Shown here piece by piece: positions 9,540 through 22,299 of a stretch of DNA of 64,000 nucleotides; position 1 is the stretch's first letter, and the number at the start of each line of letters is the position of its first letter. Position numbers and translations under genes: made by a program. The notes below the pieces were generated by a model. The model made no database searches. It had not been told where the DNA came from and saw only the letters and a program-made list of their open reading frames with translations. Where the stretch lies: contig NC_049980.1 of the NCBI RefSeq assembly GCF_000003815.2, forward strand, positions 28,077,273-28,141,272, in the 5' to 3' direction. This DNA is from Branchiostoma floridae (lineage: Eukaryota > Chordata > Leptocardii > Amphioxiformes > Branchiostomatidae).

Positions 9540-10290
9540 CTTTGCTGACCGTTGCGGAGATCTTCACAGTCTGTGCGGCCTTCACCTGTTTGCTCAACAG
9601 GTAAACCATTCAATGGGTTCTACTGAACGGTGATGTAAACGTTCATCCTTTTCTCTGTACATTTCTGTAGACCACCTCCGAAATATTTACCCCATTTGTG
9701 ACGACTTAGTTCAACTCTATTTAAGTTAGCGGACTCCAGAAAATCAGGTCGTTAACAGAACGCGGTGTTAATGTCACCTCAGTTTTGCGGATACTTTCTG
9801 CCGACCATTGCTCAAATCTCCGAGTGCCCGTTAGTGCCGACTTCACTGAACTTTATTTAAGTTAAAAGATCCCCAAAACCGTTCAAACGCGAGACCTTAA
9901 ACGCGATTCCAAGCGAATAAGGCGTTAACGTTTGTTCCTGCATTTTACCAGACATTCCACTGGCCGTTACCAAACTCTTTACCCGCTTGAATTCGAACCT
10001 ACTTCATTGAACTTTATTGAAGCTAGAAGATCCCCCTAAAATACGAAACCTTAAATTATTCTTACCGAATAAGGTGTTAATGTTTTGTTTCCCCATTTTA
10101 CTGACCATTGCCGATCCCTCCATCCCGCTTGAACCGACTTCATTAAACTTTATCTCTGTTTAAAAATCCCCCCCAAACGCAACACCTTAAATGAATAAGG
10201 TGTTAATGTTTGTTTCTCCATTTTTACTGACCATTACCAAACCCTGCGTCCCGCCTGAGCCGACTGCATTGAACTTTACTCAAGGTTACC
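9540..10290 (+). repeat. diverged tandem repeat, about five copies of 120-160 bp
   Basis: Units share CTGACCATTGCC, CCGACTTCATTGAACTTTAT, a run of C, ACCTTAAA and GAATAAGGTGTTAATGTTTG. The last three copies (about 9960-10290) are clearest. The first two are much degraded, and no protein is encoded. Confidence 0.8.
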
Positions 10291-10580
10291 TGGTCCGTAA
10301 TGTCCGTCCACAAATCGCACCTCGCGGGCCAGTTTACAGGGATGACACGAAGTGCAGCAGGCCGGCTATCTTGTTATACTAAATGTCTCGGCTCGCGTCT
10401 ATCTGTCCGACATATTCCACCTCTTCAAAGGGAGGCCACGGCAAAGTTTTCTCCGGGGCCTCGTTGAGGAGTAGACGATGCTGAGATAAGAGAAGTGGAC
10501 AGTGGCGCGCAGTTTGCGGTTCCGATTACAGGAGACGCCGAATCATCGCCGGGGCTGGTGGGTACGCCATTACTCCTCAA

Positions 10581-10840
10581 CGCCTATCTCCATCCACAAC
10601 TACATCGGATTATTTATAACACATGCATAGAAACTTCTTCATACATAGGAACTTCTTCAGAAATTTTGTTGTTGCTCCTAAACTTCAAACTGGTTCTAAA
10701 ATAGTGGTGGTGGTTGCCGCCTATCTCCGCAACTACATCGGATTATTTATAACACATGCAGGTATATGGTGGAACTTCTTCGGATATTACATTGTTGCTT
10801 CCGAAGTTCAAACTGGTTCTGAAAGAGTGGTGGTGGTTAG
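10581..10840 (+). repeat. 137-bp tandem duplication
   Basis: Two copies begin CGCCTATCTCC at 10581 and 10718. They share CAACTACATCGGATTATTTA and TTCAAACTGGTTCTGAAA followed by GTGGTGGTGG. Reading frames in this stretch (MHRNFF repeats and similar) are by-products. Confidence 0.85.
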
Positions 10841-13800
10841 GCTAAAGATGTCTACCGTTGGACAGGTGTGTTGGCAACCGAAAATCTAGCTCAGTTTCTA
10901 TATGACACATGCATACAGGTCACATAAATGCATCATGAAACAACGAAAGGAGAGAAGATTTGTTCAGTTCAAAGTTAAGAACTCTTGAATCGTCATAAGA
11001 GGTAGACCACGCCACAGTTACTCTCATAGGAGGAAAAACACGCTTTTAACTCTTCATCTACAACCTCTGGAACCTGTAGCATTCTTTTCCGTGCTGTCCT
11101 TCGGTTAATTTTTTGTGCTACACGCTTTAGTCAAATAATTGTCTTACAATACTTGAATGATTGAAAAATACTGCAAAGGTTGCTTTTATTAACTGCTAAA
11201 TCATTAACAGCTAAAAATCAGTGCTAATTTCCAAAGATACAGTGGCAATTTTACGGTTGTCTTTACCTTCGGACATGTGACTATGATCATCAACGAAAAA
11301 TGTTGCTCCTGAAAAAAAATGCCTACCTAGCTCGGTTTACCATTACAACATGCACACAAATAGGTAGTAGCAATCAGAATTTGGCCTAAAATGACATTGG
11401 CAGTCCATTCCTCATACACAGACGAGGAAGGAGAAGTCTCTCGCTATGTCTGAGGAAGGTAGCTGAAGAGTTACCGAAACTTCGGCAGAAGAAATACTTT
11501 ATGCGTTGTAAAAAGGAACTCTTATTGCCTTTGTGTAGGGTGGGCTTTTTATCTCCTTGAAAACGGAGACATTGGGATAAGTTGATATATTTGTTGTACT
11601 TGTGTGTGTCCGCAGTTCCGTAATTTGTTTGTGAAAGATAGGCGCATCGGGGACACTTACTGCAAGTTGGGTTAAAGGTACCAGGGATGTGACATGGGGT
11701 GGAACTAGGCCGAGTTCAGAGTTTCACTCAGAGAGTCTCAGAAATTATTGAAGATGAACATACACGGAGGTAGGACAAACTTTTAGTAGTAAAACAAGAA
11801 ATTTACAAAAAAATCGAAACGTTTCACAGAGGTGTGAGATTCCGTAGTTATTTGTTGTTGTTTTTTTTACATGTGCATGACATGAGTGTCCGCATTTACT
11901 TTGATACACTGTCTGTAGAGTGGCAGGAGGTGACTGGGAAGATGGCGTCACCCCAGAAGTCAGACGTACGGAACTGACAGCTTAGACTTAACAGGTCATG
12001 ACAGGTCATGAGGTCAATGGAAGAGTTTACTAATTCAGGGGGAGGTATTCATTTTGTCTGTTTGTGCTTTTGCACCTAAATATCCCACATATGCTAGTAC
12101 TTTTCTTAGCGGTTAATGGATACATTTAATGCTAGTCAAACCCTTCGCTCACCCGTCGGTTTTATTCGGTGATTATAGCAAATGACCATATACACCCCAG
12201 GGCAGGCCACTTATTAACCCTTTAGTAAACAAACTCTAGTTCACGGAGACCTTCCAACTCTTGTCTTCCAAGGACGGTGAGTTGGTGTAACAGTTGGTAC
12301 ACGGGGACGCTTGGCGCGCTCGTCAACTTGTCTTGATCAAGTCTAACCGTTCCCGCTCTTAATGGCAGGTCTGTGGCCGATCCCATGCCCGGGGTCATTA
12401 ACCAATCACCGCGTGGACATCCCCAGTCGCTTAGTCCCTGCCCTTATCTCATGGAAAGACATCGCCAGGATTTGGGAACATCTCTTACAGTATTACACAG
12501 TTAAGGTTAATGACTGCCGCTCTTCGCCCACATGCAGATGAATAAAGATGTTATACAGACCACTCGACGGGGAGTTATCAAAAGAGGTCACGTTAGAAAG
12601 AGAGCTTAATTTGAATCGAAATTCGAATGTAGGAAGCCAACGATGGTTGTATTTTTCTTTCTTGCAACATTTCAAAGCAATTTCAACCAAAACCCTAGCG
12701 TAGATTTGTCTAAGCAATTTTGGAGCGGGGAGAGCGTCATTCGACAATTTTTAACTATTTTAGACAGAACTCGTCTTCGATGGCGCTCCTTCGATGAAGA
12801 AGTTTGGGTGACTGCGCCGTAGCTTACGATGATATCTGTGGATGTTTTAGTAGTAAATTTTCTTGTGTTTGTAATTTGCAAACAGCATAGTCGCGATCCA
12901 AGCACAGACAAAGAATATGCCAGAACTTTATTTTTCCCTTTCATTGTTTTCCGAAAACTCATGAGAACCAGCACGGGACTCTCCGGCGCAGTGTGACGAC
13001 TAAAGGACTGTACTGTCCGTAAGATCTGACACACAGAAGACCCTCACATCGCTACCTTTAGTGCCTTGCGTTGTGCTATCCTTTAGATTTTTCCCATGTT
13101 TTAATCTCTCTAAGTATGTCGACTCCGTTCAGCACCGGACGTACCGCAATGACTAATTGACCGTCCATTCTTGTCCTTAGCTGAGCCTACACATTGTTGG
13201 GGAATGAACAGCGTAGCCGATCCATCCTCTCAAGTTAACTCCGAGAGAAAAGTTTGTCTTCCCGGCTTCCATCTAAGATTTCGCTAAATATTACTTCCCC
13301 AGCCTTAACAGCTCCCTTGCATCTGCGCCCTGCGCGCCTTGGTTATTGAAGTAGGCGCCCCAAATCGACCGATCCGGCCTTTTAGTTTTAGTAGCCCGCG
13401 TTATCTCCTCCATGAATCTTCCCCCGGAGCTAGGTCGGGCGTGTATAGATGGTGGCGCACAACATAAGAAGATAATATGTGATTTAGAATTATAAGTCCT
13501 GTAATTTAGGAAGACGGAACTTCCCGTTCTGAAGAGATGGCTCCGGGCCATACTTGGCTGAAGTGCGAAAATGGCTGTTTTATAAACAACAGATCGGCCA
13601 CGGAAGACAGATAGCGCTTCTGAAGAGCTGCCTTGTCGCGGCGAATCAAACACGCAGGAGGAAGTTCTACTTGACCTTCAAGGAGAGAGTTCTGTTTCTT
13701 AGTTGAGTTTTTTTTTCCTGGCGACAAGGCCCAGCGAACTTTAGACAAGCATTCAGCGAGGAATCGCAATTTGCAGCACTGGTCAATAGTTACGTTCATC

Positions 13801-15644
13801 CCATGGGAAAACGCTTACGTTATAGCCAACTGTACCATTGATTCCAAAAGCCACAATAAATTGAATTGGTCGAAGTACTGGGAAGAGTACTTGTAAGTTT
13901 CATACGTAGTTTGACTGGATAGAACCAGTAATGTTTGGTGTTCGTTTGTTTGTTTGTGTTCTTCGTAATATTTTTCCTCTCATTCAAAGTGTATCGATCC
14001 TTGTTGGATTGTTCTTGAATTTACATTTATCACGCCAAACACAAGAGAAACTGTACCATTCCTACATGATTTTAACAAATGTTATGGCTCAAAGTAGCAT
14101 AGAAATACTCAATTCGATGTATATAATAATTCCCTTTATTACCTATCGTAGTTTCCACTCGATATAGTCCACTAGTATTAACTATTGTAATAACTGAAAC
14201 AAAACGTGTATGTGTATTACTAGACTGTACCTTCTGTTATCTATACATTGCCATACAGTGTCACTAATGCAATTGTTGCGCAATAAAGTATCTATCTCTC
14301 ATTGTTGTCTATCTCTTATTTCACATTTTGGTCAGCCGCCAAGTTCGGTCGGCAGGGTTTTGACATGGAGAAAGGATGAATATGAATCTGAGGACTGTAC
14401 CCAGGCCGTGAGTAGTGGCCTTCCGTTGCTAACTGGCGTCCTTCCATGATCGGGTTGATAGGAAGCGCCGTTATCCTCAGGAAGAGGCCGATCGTATCTC
14501 ATACGGTAGAGGGGATGTATCTAACTCACTCTGGGATTGTACCACCCACAATCCCCTGCGTGCCGAACGCGTGACGATTGACCCATGAGGCCGCACCTAG
14601 GCACACATGCCGTATTGATGTCAATTTTTGACTAATACAGCAGAAGGAACAACAGTTGCCATTACAGTATGTCATTGCGGATTGAACATCAGTTCTAGAC
14701 CTTTACTGCAAAATATTGCCACACAAGGCTTAGAACAGGTCAGAACATGACTTGTTGAAAAGATTCAGTTAACAGATACAAAATGAAACTATCGTTAGAT
14801 ATCAATGTATAGGTGCTGTTCAGTTCGTCAGTTATAATATCTATAGGCATGCGCAAGGCTTGTAGCAGAGTGGTGATCAAATTTTTCATTTCTATCCGGC
14901 TATGTCGAGGAAAGTTGGTGTCATCCCTGACTTGTCCCGCTTATCTTCAAATTTTCTGATACTAAATGCGTTCAACTAATTATAAATACTCTCGACATTC
15001 ATGTGGACATCCATTGCAACATTTTATCTTCACTTCCACCGGTGCTAGATAACAGCCCTGTTAAGGAAAAAGACATTGAGTAAAAAGGAATACATTTGTC
15101 GACAGTTGAACATATCTGACTGATTCGAACCACAAATTCCCTTCTCGGATAAGCGGACCTTGGTCCTTTCTCTTGAGAGTGAATCGGGTTTTCGCGGACT
15201 AGTTCTCAGATCAAAGACGCTTTCACCCGGCAGACGCAACAGCATTTCATGTCTCGGACGGGCCACCGGCAAGTTTTGTAAACACCAAGTCGTATCAAAT
15301 GAACCATACGTCATGGCAATTATCTGCGCATCTCCGTGCCCGGGCGATCCGTCTCCCTCTCCCGGCACAGCGCCACCGCAGCGCGCTAATGAAGACCTAC
15401 AGGCCAGTTCTTCCACCAGACGGCGATCACGCTGCGACCTACCTGCGACCTAAATTTGATTTGCCAAAAAACAGTTCCTCAAACAACTGGATATGATTTT
15501 GGAAACGATCACAGACGTTTCAGACAGCCATACGGTGTCTTTTGTCAGTGACACTGGAGAACTCTTGTTGGAAATGGATGTCTAACCTTCACTGACTTGT
15601 CATTTTTTATTTCATAATTACAATTTCATGCAAACCGTTAAAGT
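10841..15644. other. intergenic, no gene seen
   Basis: About 4.8 kb of moderately AT-rich sequence without supported exons. The only hint is a GCAATAAAG tail near 14280 that could end an old LINE. Confidence 0.55.
14160..14310 (+). mobile_element. possible LINE 3' tail
   Basis: A TTGTTGCGCAATAAAG motif followed by a TATCTATCTCTC run resembles the 3' ends of CR1/L2-type LINEs. No reverse-transcriptase sequence is attached, so the call is weak. Confidence 0.25.
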
Positions 15645-15720
15645 ATGACTGAAAAAGACAGAAAAATTAACAAAGCGTTCTTCTCATAATGTTGAAAATT
15701 CGTTGAGCACTCTATCAAAT
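15645..15720 (+). repeat. dispersed repeat, copy 1
   Basis: It resembles 19056-19130. Both start TGACTGAAAA, carry an A-rich part, and end ATTCGTTGAGC..TCT.TCAAAT. The similarity is moderate, and the family is not identified. Confidence 0.45.
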
Positions 15721-16915
15721 CGGTCAGTTGTAGTAAAAACGTTATTGTCAGTACCCTCCTTGGTCGTAGCAAGGTCCCCGCACTAGCTGAGTATGGGTGT
15801 AATGAAGACCTAACCGGGCACAGCCTCGAATCTGCTGCAAACGAATCTTTCATCGTGTCCCGAGCTGCTTGCCGCTATCCACCAAGTCGTTTATATTCCT
15901 ACATCTCAGTCTCGGACGTCGGGACCGCGCAAAGCCTGTCCGTCTTGGAAGTTCGGATGCAGAACATCAAGGGACCCCCACTCTTTCGTTCGTTAGTGTA
16001 TCTGGTCGTTTATCTGTGTCCTCCAGAAGCGGGCCAATTTCGCTAATGTCGGCGAGGGTCCGAATCGCACACACGGTTTGTCCGCGCTACAAAGCCAGCA
16101 CAATCAAGCACTAATTCCCTATCATGGACAAAGATATCAGAAAATTGGACAGGAGATAATATCGTGACGAGGCCCTCAACCCGACCGGGCCAATTTCCTG
16201 CGCGAAATTACATTTGGAAGGCGCATCGGAAAGATACTATCCGAGCAAGAGCTCAACAATGAAGTTATGAGAAAGCGATCACCCCGTCTTTTCCCTCCCC
16301 ATCTCCACGCTATAATTTATAACCATCCTTCCCAAATAAGGAACATCCAAGCACGGCAAGTACCCGATCCAATGGACTCTGCTGTCCCGAGAGGATTGTT
16401 CAATATTTCATACCAATTTGGTATCGAGTTTCCCCATCCCGCCTCCACAATAGGACCGGCCGCACCTTTTTAATCAACACCTTTATAAACCGGAGAGACC
16501 GAGACGTGCCGCACTCATTAAGCCAGTATCAATAGCGCGCAGTATCATTACCACCCGACCTGCCGGATTATAAAACTTTCATTTGCAATAAGGGTAGTGG
16601 GAGCGCCGCGCGTGTCTGCGCTCCTCTGTTCTCTCCATTATGTATGGACAGGTCAATATTAAAGGGACTGGTGCCGTCTCGCGCCATGCAGGACGCTGTA
16701 ATATCAAACTCTTAATAATGTCTGACACTCACACGGGAGACGGGCAGGCTCATTTGCATATCGGATGTGAAAACTTGGCTTGGAGCCACGGCGCTGTGCA
16801 ATTACAGCTGTGTATGTGTGGAGCCTGTGTTGTCAAATTTGATGTTTGAAGAAACATTCATTACTAGTAGTAAGTAGTAAGTAAATTATGTATACCTTGG
16901 CCAAGAAGATGATCT
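15721..16915. other. intergenic, no gene seen
   Basis: No supported exon. An octamer-like ATTTGCAT occurs at about 16752, and there is no other recognised element. Confidence 0.5.
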
Positions 16916-16929
16916 TTTTGGATCCGTCT

Positions 16930-17010
16930 GTTAGTCTTCCTGTCTGTCTTTCTGTCTGTCTGTCTGTTTATCTGTCTGTCTGTCTGTGCTGTCTATGCTG
17001 CCTGTCTGTT
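16930..17010 (+). repeat. (TGTC)n simple repeat
   Basis: An interrupted TGTC/CTGT tetranucleotide run, with one TTTATC interruption, ends in a CTGTGCTGTC segment. The frame translating to LPVCLSVCLSV is repeat-derived. Confidence 0.9.
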
Positions 17011-17430
17011 CACAGCATACCTCGAGAAATATTTGTTGTATTGGAAGAGGTCGGCATATGGAAGAAACGATTAGATTATGGGCCCTAGCGACTGTCTACT
17101 AAGCTGCAGACGAACTTCCGGTTTTGATTTCGTGTTCTGGACAAGCTATGCTATTTTCGTTTGTAGATGGCTCTTGTGGTCTGAAGGGCGTGACAAAAGT
17201 TTGGGCCCTCTAGCAGCTTAAGCTTGCTTATTCCTTTTATTCGCTATAACCTCTCTGACACCCGACTTCCTACCCAGCTAAAATTTGACAGATCACTCAC
17301 CGAATTTCGGAGCGGAGACCAAGAACGAATTCTTTCACGTTTTCTGAGTTATGCTGTGTTTTGATGGTACTTTTATAGCGTGAATCATATTCCAATTATG
17401 TCAAAGGTCACACAGGTACTTGTGCGTGGG

Positions 17431-17464
17431 CGCTCAACGGTCGCTCAACGGTCGCTCAACGGTC
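17431..17464 (+). repeat. 11-bp unit, three tandem copies
   Basis: GCTCAACGGTC occurs three times without change from 17432. Confidence 0.9.
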
Positions 17465-17486
17465 TCACAGCGATCGTCGTCAGATG

Positions 17487-17553
17487 GCTGACAGAAAAAC
17501 ACGACATATGAGGAAAAGGTCACGTTTTTGCCCCATCAACCTCTGCTTGGAGG
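17487..17553 (+). repeat. single arm of the 33-kb fold-back family
   Basis: From GCTGACAGAAAAA through AAAGGTCACG and CCCCATCAACCTCTGCTTGG, this segment matches the right arm of the inverted element at about 33012-33158. A second arm is not seen nearby, so this is a solo half. Confidence 0.6.
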
Positions 17554-18199
17554 TCCTTGGATCCCTTCTGATCGCTTGTATGCCCATGTTGTATGTGAAT
17601 GACAATATTCCCTACATCTGATGTGTTATCTTCTACACTGTGCGGAGAGTACCCTGCACTTGTCCAGGGGAAGTAAAACGGGGCCAGATACGGCCAGACG
17701 GTCTCATGAACCACGGCGATGGGAAGGCCAAATCATTTATCGCTATATGGTACCGCAACTAGTGAATATACTTCGGGTTCACTTTTCTTAATTGATTTTA
17801 TCATGAATCTTACCCAACCGAGTTAAGTACAGGTCACAACAAAGACCAAATATACACATGTCGAGTATCTGGTTCTTCATCGCTTCTGTAATGTTCGAAA
17901 TGCAGGACTGTATGGGGTTTAGCTATAGTCAGTTTTTCAAAACGAACGAGGAATATAGATTATGTGACTTGGTATTATTTTCCACATAGCAATGAATATT
18001 TGATTAATTTGAATGACTTGACAAACGAACAAAACACGCCTTCATTCCACAGAGAGTTCCTATCTGAGATGATATCTGTGGCATCTCGCTATGGTCAGCA
18101 CGGTATGTGCTAATACCGGCCTGAGGCGGGGGGGGGGGGTACCCCTGTCTCTATCTCTTGCATTTTGTCCCAGGGGTTTTGAATGCATGTATCGTAATC

Positions 18200-18790
18200 G
18201 AAAGATGCGTAGGTGCGGGGAAATGGTATTGAGTTAATCTAACCTTCATAGATCTAGATTGATGTAGTTTAAACAAATAAAAATATGGGATGCGCAGAAA
18301 TTTTTGAGCTAGAATGAGACCGATATCTAATTTTTTAAAAAAAGACTCACCATATCCCAGGGGATTTGAATAATCAATAGACATAGGTGCGGGGAAATGA
18401 TATTGAGTTGATCTAAACTTCATATAGATCAGGATCAACTCTGGATAGCTTTGTACAGGTGCAAATGACTGAATGGTGCATAACATGTGGCTTTATTGGA
18501 GTAAATTTTTATCTAGATCAAAGTGAGTGCATATAGTTTTTCAAACTTGAATGGAGGCTGATCTTAATTGACAAAAACACTAACCATATCCGAGAAGATT
18601 TGAATAATCAATAGACATAGGTGCGGGGAAATGATATTGAGTTGATATAAACTTAATAGATTTAGATTAAACATATCAAATTAATGGGTGGATAGAACTT
18701 TTTCAAGCTTAAATGAAGGCTGATCTTTGATGATTTAAAAAAATTAACGCATCATGGGCATATCGGTATGACCAAATAGATAATGCGATG
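18200..18790 (+). repeat. tandem repeat, three copies of about 180-235 bp
   Basis: Copies start TAGGTGCGGGGAAATG at about 18211, 18386 and 18619, and continue TATTGAGTTGATCTAAACTT. They end CCATATCC..G..GATTTGAA and TAATCAATAGACA. The third is cut short. A G12 tract (18128-18139) precedes the cluster. Confidence 0.88.
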
Positions 18791-20419
18791 ACCAGTTCTG
18801 TATGTCTGTATGCATGTGTTATCATTAGCCTGAGGGACCGCCACTTTCTAGTCGCATGAGGTTTGAATACTTTACGCGCTCTCAAGAAAAATATCTTGTA
18901 TAATGTGGGAAAGGAATATGTGTTCATTTGTATTTTAGTGATCAAGTTTGATATATTGTAATATAAAATTTGGATCCAACCAGTAATAATAATGTAGTCC
19001 CTGTTCATTGTTTTTTATTTGAATATTACTGACATGATGTACTAGTATAAACGTGTGACTGAAAAGACAATAAAACACAAAGTGCAAAATCATTCTTATT
19101 CTACACAATTCGTTGAGCGATCTGTCAAATTTAGGTCGAAGAGAGAACACACTGAGAACGCTGTGATAGTGCCAGGTGTGGAAAGCTCCAGTATAAAATG
19201 TATTTCGTGCGATGCTGAAGGCCGCTCCATCAGTAGGTGCAGTACCATTTCACTCCGCTATGACATCACTACACACGTCAAACCCACCCTGCAACTGTGC
19301 GAACTTCTGATATCAAACACGCACAGAAGTTTCCCTCACCTGCACGTTCGCGCAGCAAGGTGCGATCTCCCAAGCTAGGCTTACCAAAAATCACATCATC
19401 TAAAAACATCGTGCGAGCTGAGGGAGAATATCACGCAATCTCAGCAGCATTTAACGTTAGTTCTCTGACTCCCAATAAATCACTTGAGCTTATCAGATAT
19501 TGAAAGAGCCCATTCCGCTGTTGCCAGAACTAAATGTGTATCATGGCCCTTAATGTCTCATGTAATTCACATTTCTCTGGACTATCGGTGCAGGCATGAC
19601 GGCTCGGGGAACTAAATAAACGACCAGGTATTGTGGCACAAGGTCATCGCACTTTAACTGTTTGAGAATTGGAACAAACACGATTCAGCCCCCTTTTTAA
19701 TCCGGGAGAGTAGAAAAGTATTTTTAACAAGATGCATAAGATACCCCCTCTGCCGAATCATCTGTTTCACTGTATGTGATTTTATACTTGCCGCCTTTCT
19801 TAAAGCATTCGTCGCTTTCGCAAGTTTCTAATTGTAACATTTCGTCGCTAAATATAAGTATCACATTTTTATAGAAATTATACGTCCAAATTTGTCAAAT
19901 TTGATTAGCAGGAGTAAAACTTTCTCCAGGTGACTGAAGAGTAAGAACTATATATTTGAGATTTTCTCTCTTTAGTGTTTTGGTCTAATTATATTTTTGT
20001 CCTGTTTTGTTAACATCCGTTTCGCTTTAGCTTCAACACTTTCAGAAGCTATAACATCAGCTCTCATAATTCCACCGGGTGCTATAACACCGTCGCGTCC
20101 AAAAAAATGTTACAGAGTCCTTCTCAAGATTGTTCTGAACACCTAAATATCTTAAGTGAATAAAACTAAAAGACCACTGACGTTTTATTGGCAAACGCCT
20201 TTAAATCACTTTACATTCAAGTATTGTTTTCATGTGGCGGTATTATGGTACTCTGAGGAATTATGAGAGACGATGTTACATGTTGATTTATTTGCCTGTT
20301 ACTATCCAACTCAACCATTAGATAAAAATACAAACTAAACATCGTTCCGGTCAGACCCATCGACAAGTCGTCTGCCGTGCTGAAAGCCGCAGGGATTGAT
20401 GCATGTGTTTATGGCTCTG
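18791..20419. other. intergenic, no gene seen
   Basis: AT-rich sequence with the second copy of the dispersed repeat (19056-19130). No supported exons. Confidence 0.5.
19056..19130 (+). repeat. dispersed repeat, copy 2
   Basis: Partner of 15645-15720, with the same orientation and the same conserved ATTCGTTGAGC end. Confidence 0.45.
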
Positions 20420-20825
20420 ATATCAGCACAGGAGCGCGCCTACATCCATTGTGAATGTCCCCGATTCGATGCCGAAAGACACAGACTATTCGAAAGAGTG
20501 TCCGAAATCACACCAAGCTTTTCATTGTTAAAAAACACACAAAATATACTCTTCCTACTAGTATCATTTAATTAACCTATTATATAGTATATAGTATATA
20601 TGGGACGTTACTATTTTCAACTGTCTTCAAAGAAGAAGTCAAACCCGCGCAATAGTAACGCACGTAGGTTTAGTACCCCATTCTGTGCCGTATATTATAT
20701 TTGTATGTTAGATTTTAGATTATCTACCTGTATTTAGACCACATTCAATCATTTTATGTATTTAATCATTGTTCACTTGTCAATTATCCCCATGGGCATG
20801 AATTTGCAATAAAACATCCATTGTG
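20420..20825 (+). mobile_element. LINE fragment: end of reverse transcriptase plus 3' UTR
   Basis: One open frame (about 20423-20574, stop TAA) reads SAQERAYIHCECPRFDAERH followed by RLFERVSEITPSF. This has the form of the cysteine-containing tail after the reverse transcriptase of many LINEs (H...C.CP.......R..LF..I). Downstream AT-rich sequence ends CATGGGCATGAATTTGCAATAAA (20791 onward), like a CR1/L2 3' end. The catalytic part is missing, so this is a 5'-truncated dead copy. Confidence 0.55.
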
Positions 20826-22299
20826 ACTGGGAATTTATAACGTCGCGGAATCATGATACTGAGCGGAGACACCCTACATTGACCTAGATAGGGGGAACAA
20901 GTTTGTACCCGCGGGCGTCGGAATAAAATCTTCTCACCAAGTGTTTTTATCTGGGAAATTGTACCGCAGATTATTCTTCCACGGTTGTAAATATGACACG
21001 GAATCTTAGATTGTTCGACTGTGGAATTTTCAGGCTCATCTTTCTCTTCGAAGTTACAACGTTGGTAAGAGGTTTCTTTATATTGTTAGACTCAATATGC
21101 ATCATGCAAAATCTTAAGGAATAAAAATATAAAATGAAAGTATACGTACATGTAGACTGTAAATGAAAGATTCCGAAAGTTTTGCCATTACCCTAAGAAA
21201 ACAACTAGGTTATAGCGAGGAGGTTTAGTTTGAAAACTCCGTGGTCAAAATAAGATATTCCAACTTCCAAGGCACGAAAATAGTTTCCTTGCCAGACCAA
21301 GAAACGTCAAGAAAGGAGATATTGACGTATTGACATGATATCGACATTCTTCAACTTGTTGCGAGTCAGATCCGTCTGTTCAAAACTGGACCAGACAAAG
21401 AAAGTTCCGATCCTATCTCCCAACATCTCCATAACAGGTATCGGACAGTGATATCCAAGCAGATGTTGATATGATATTATTGGAAGATTGCAACATTTTC
21501 TGACTGTGTCGTCGAAAGACCCTGTCTGTTAGAAAAGCCATCACAACATCTGCTTGACACTAACTGGACAGTTCGGATTGCGCATCTTTAACAAGTAACA
21601 TACCCGATATGCCAAAAAGCATGATTTGGGGAAAAAAAGCTTCCCAAAGATCTTGTAAGAATTTTACAAAATCATATCCAGTTACTTGATTAACTGCTTT
21701 TTTAGCATATCTTATTTCTTGAATGTCTAACCTTCTTCGACGTAACGACCCCGATAGACAACAAGTCTTGTTCTGTCAACCGCGACAAACTACCGGAGCG
21801 CCTGGCCGTTCCTTTCGGCTGCCTCCGGTTTAATTGTAATAATTACATATGTTTACATTCCTCCTGACAGTTCATATACGGTAATGATACACCTTTCGGG
21901 CGGTGGGGCAGGAGAACGGGTATGAAAGAGTTACCGAGAAGAGTGACTAGATTGGTACATCAGAAACTCTCATAACAGTCGCATATCAATATTCCAAGGA
22001 GCAGAAAGCTAATTGTAAATGATACTTTCAAATCTTGTTGATATCCTGCACTTTGATATCAAGACCTACGGCAATGTGTACTTTGATATTGCTGGTCTGT
22101 ATTTTTCTTTACGCCACGTGGTTTTATGTCACATGCCAGTCGTTATGCAATAAAGTCGGATGTGAATGATGGAGAAATGGTAGCAAAGTTGGAGTCCACT
22201 CTTTTTCTCATCTAGTTAGAGGATGTTTGCCCTGGCGTGTTTTGTCGCGGAAACCACAATGGTGAATGGAGGGGGAAACGTTTTATGATGGGGGCAGTG
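20826..22299. other. intergenic, no gene seen
   Basis: No supported exon. A GCAATAAAG word near 22147 could be another LINE tail. A GC-rich short hairpin (CCGGAGCGC..CTGCCTCCGG) lies near 21794-21830. Confidence 0.45.

Noticed and set aside
11450-11490. Hammerhead-ribozyme-like core (CTGAGGA, a GGTAG/TTACC stem, GAAAC)
   Set aside because: The conserved closing pair next to the core is A-C instead of G-C and no convincing stems I and III form. It is more likely a degraded transposon segment.
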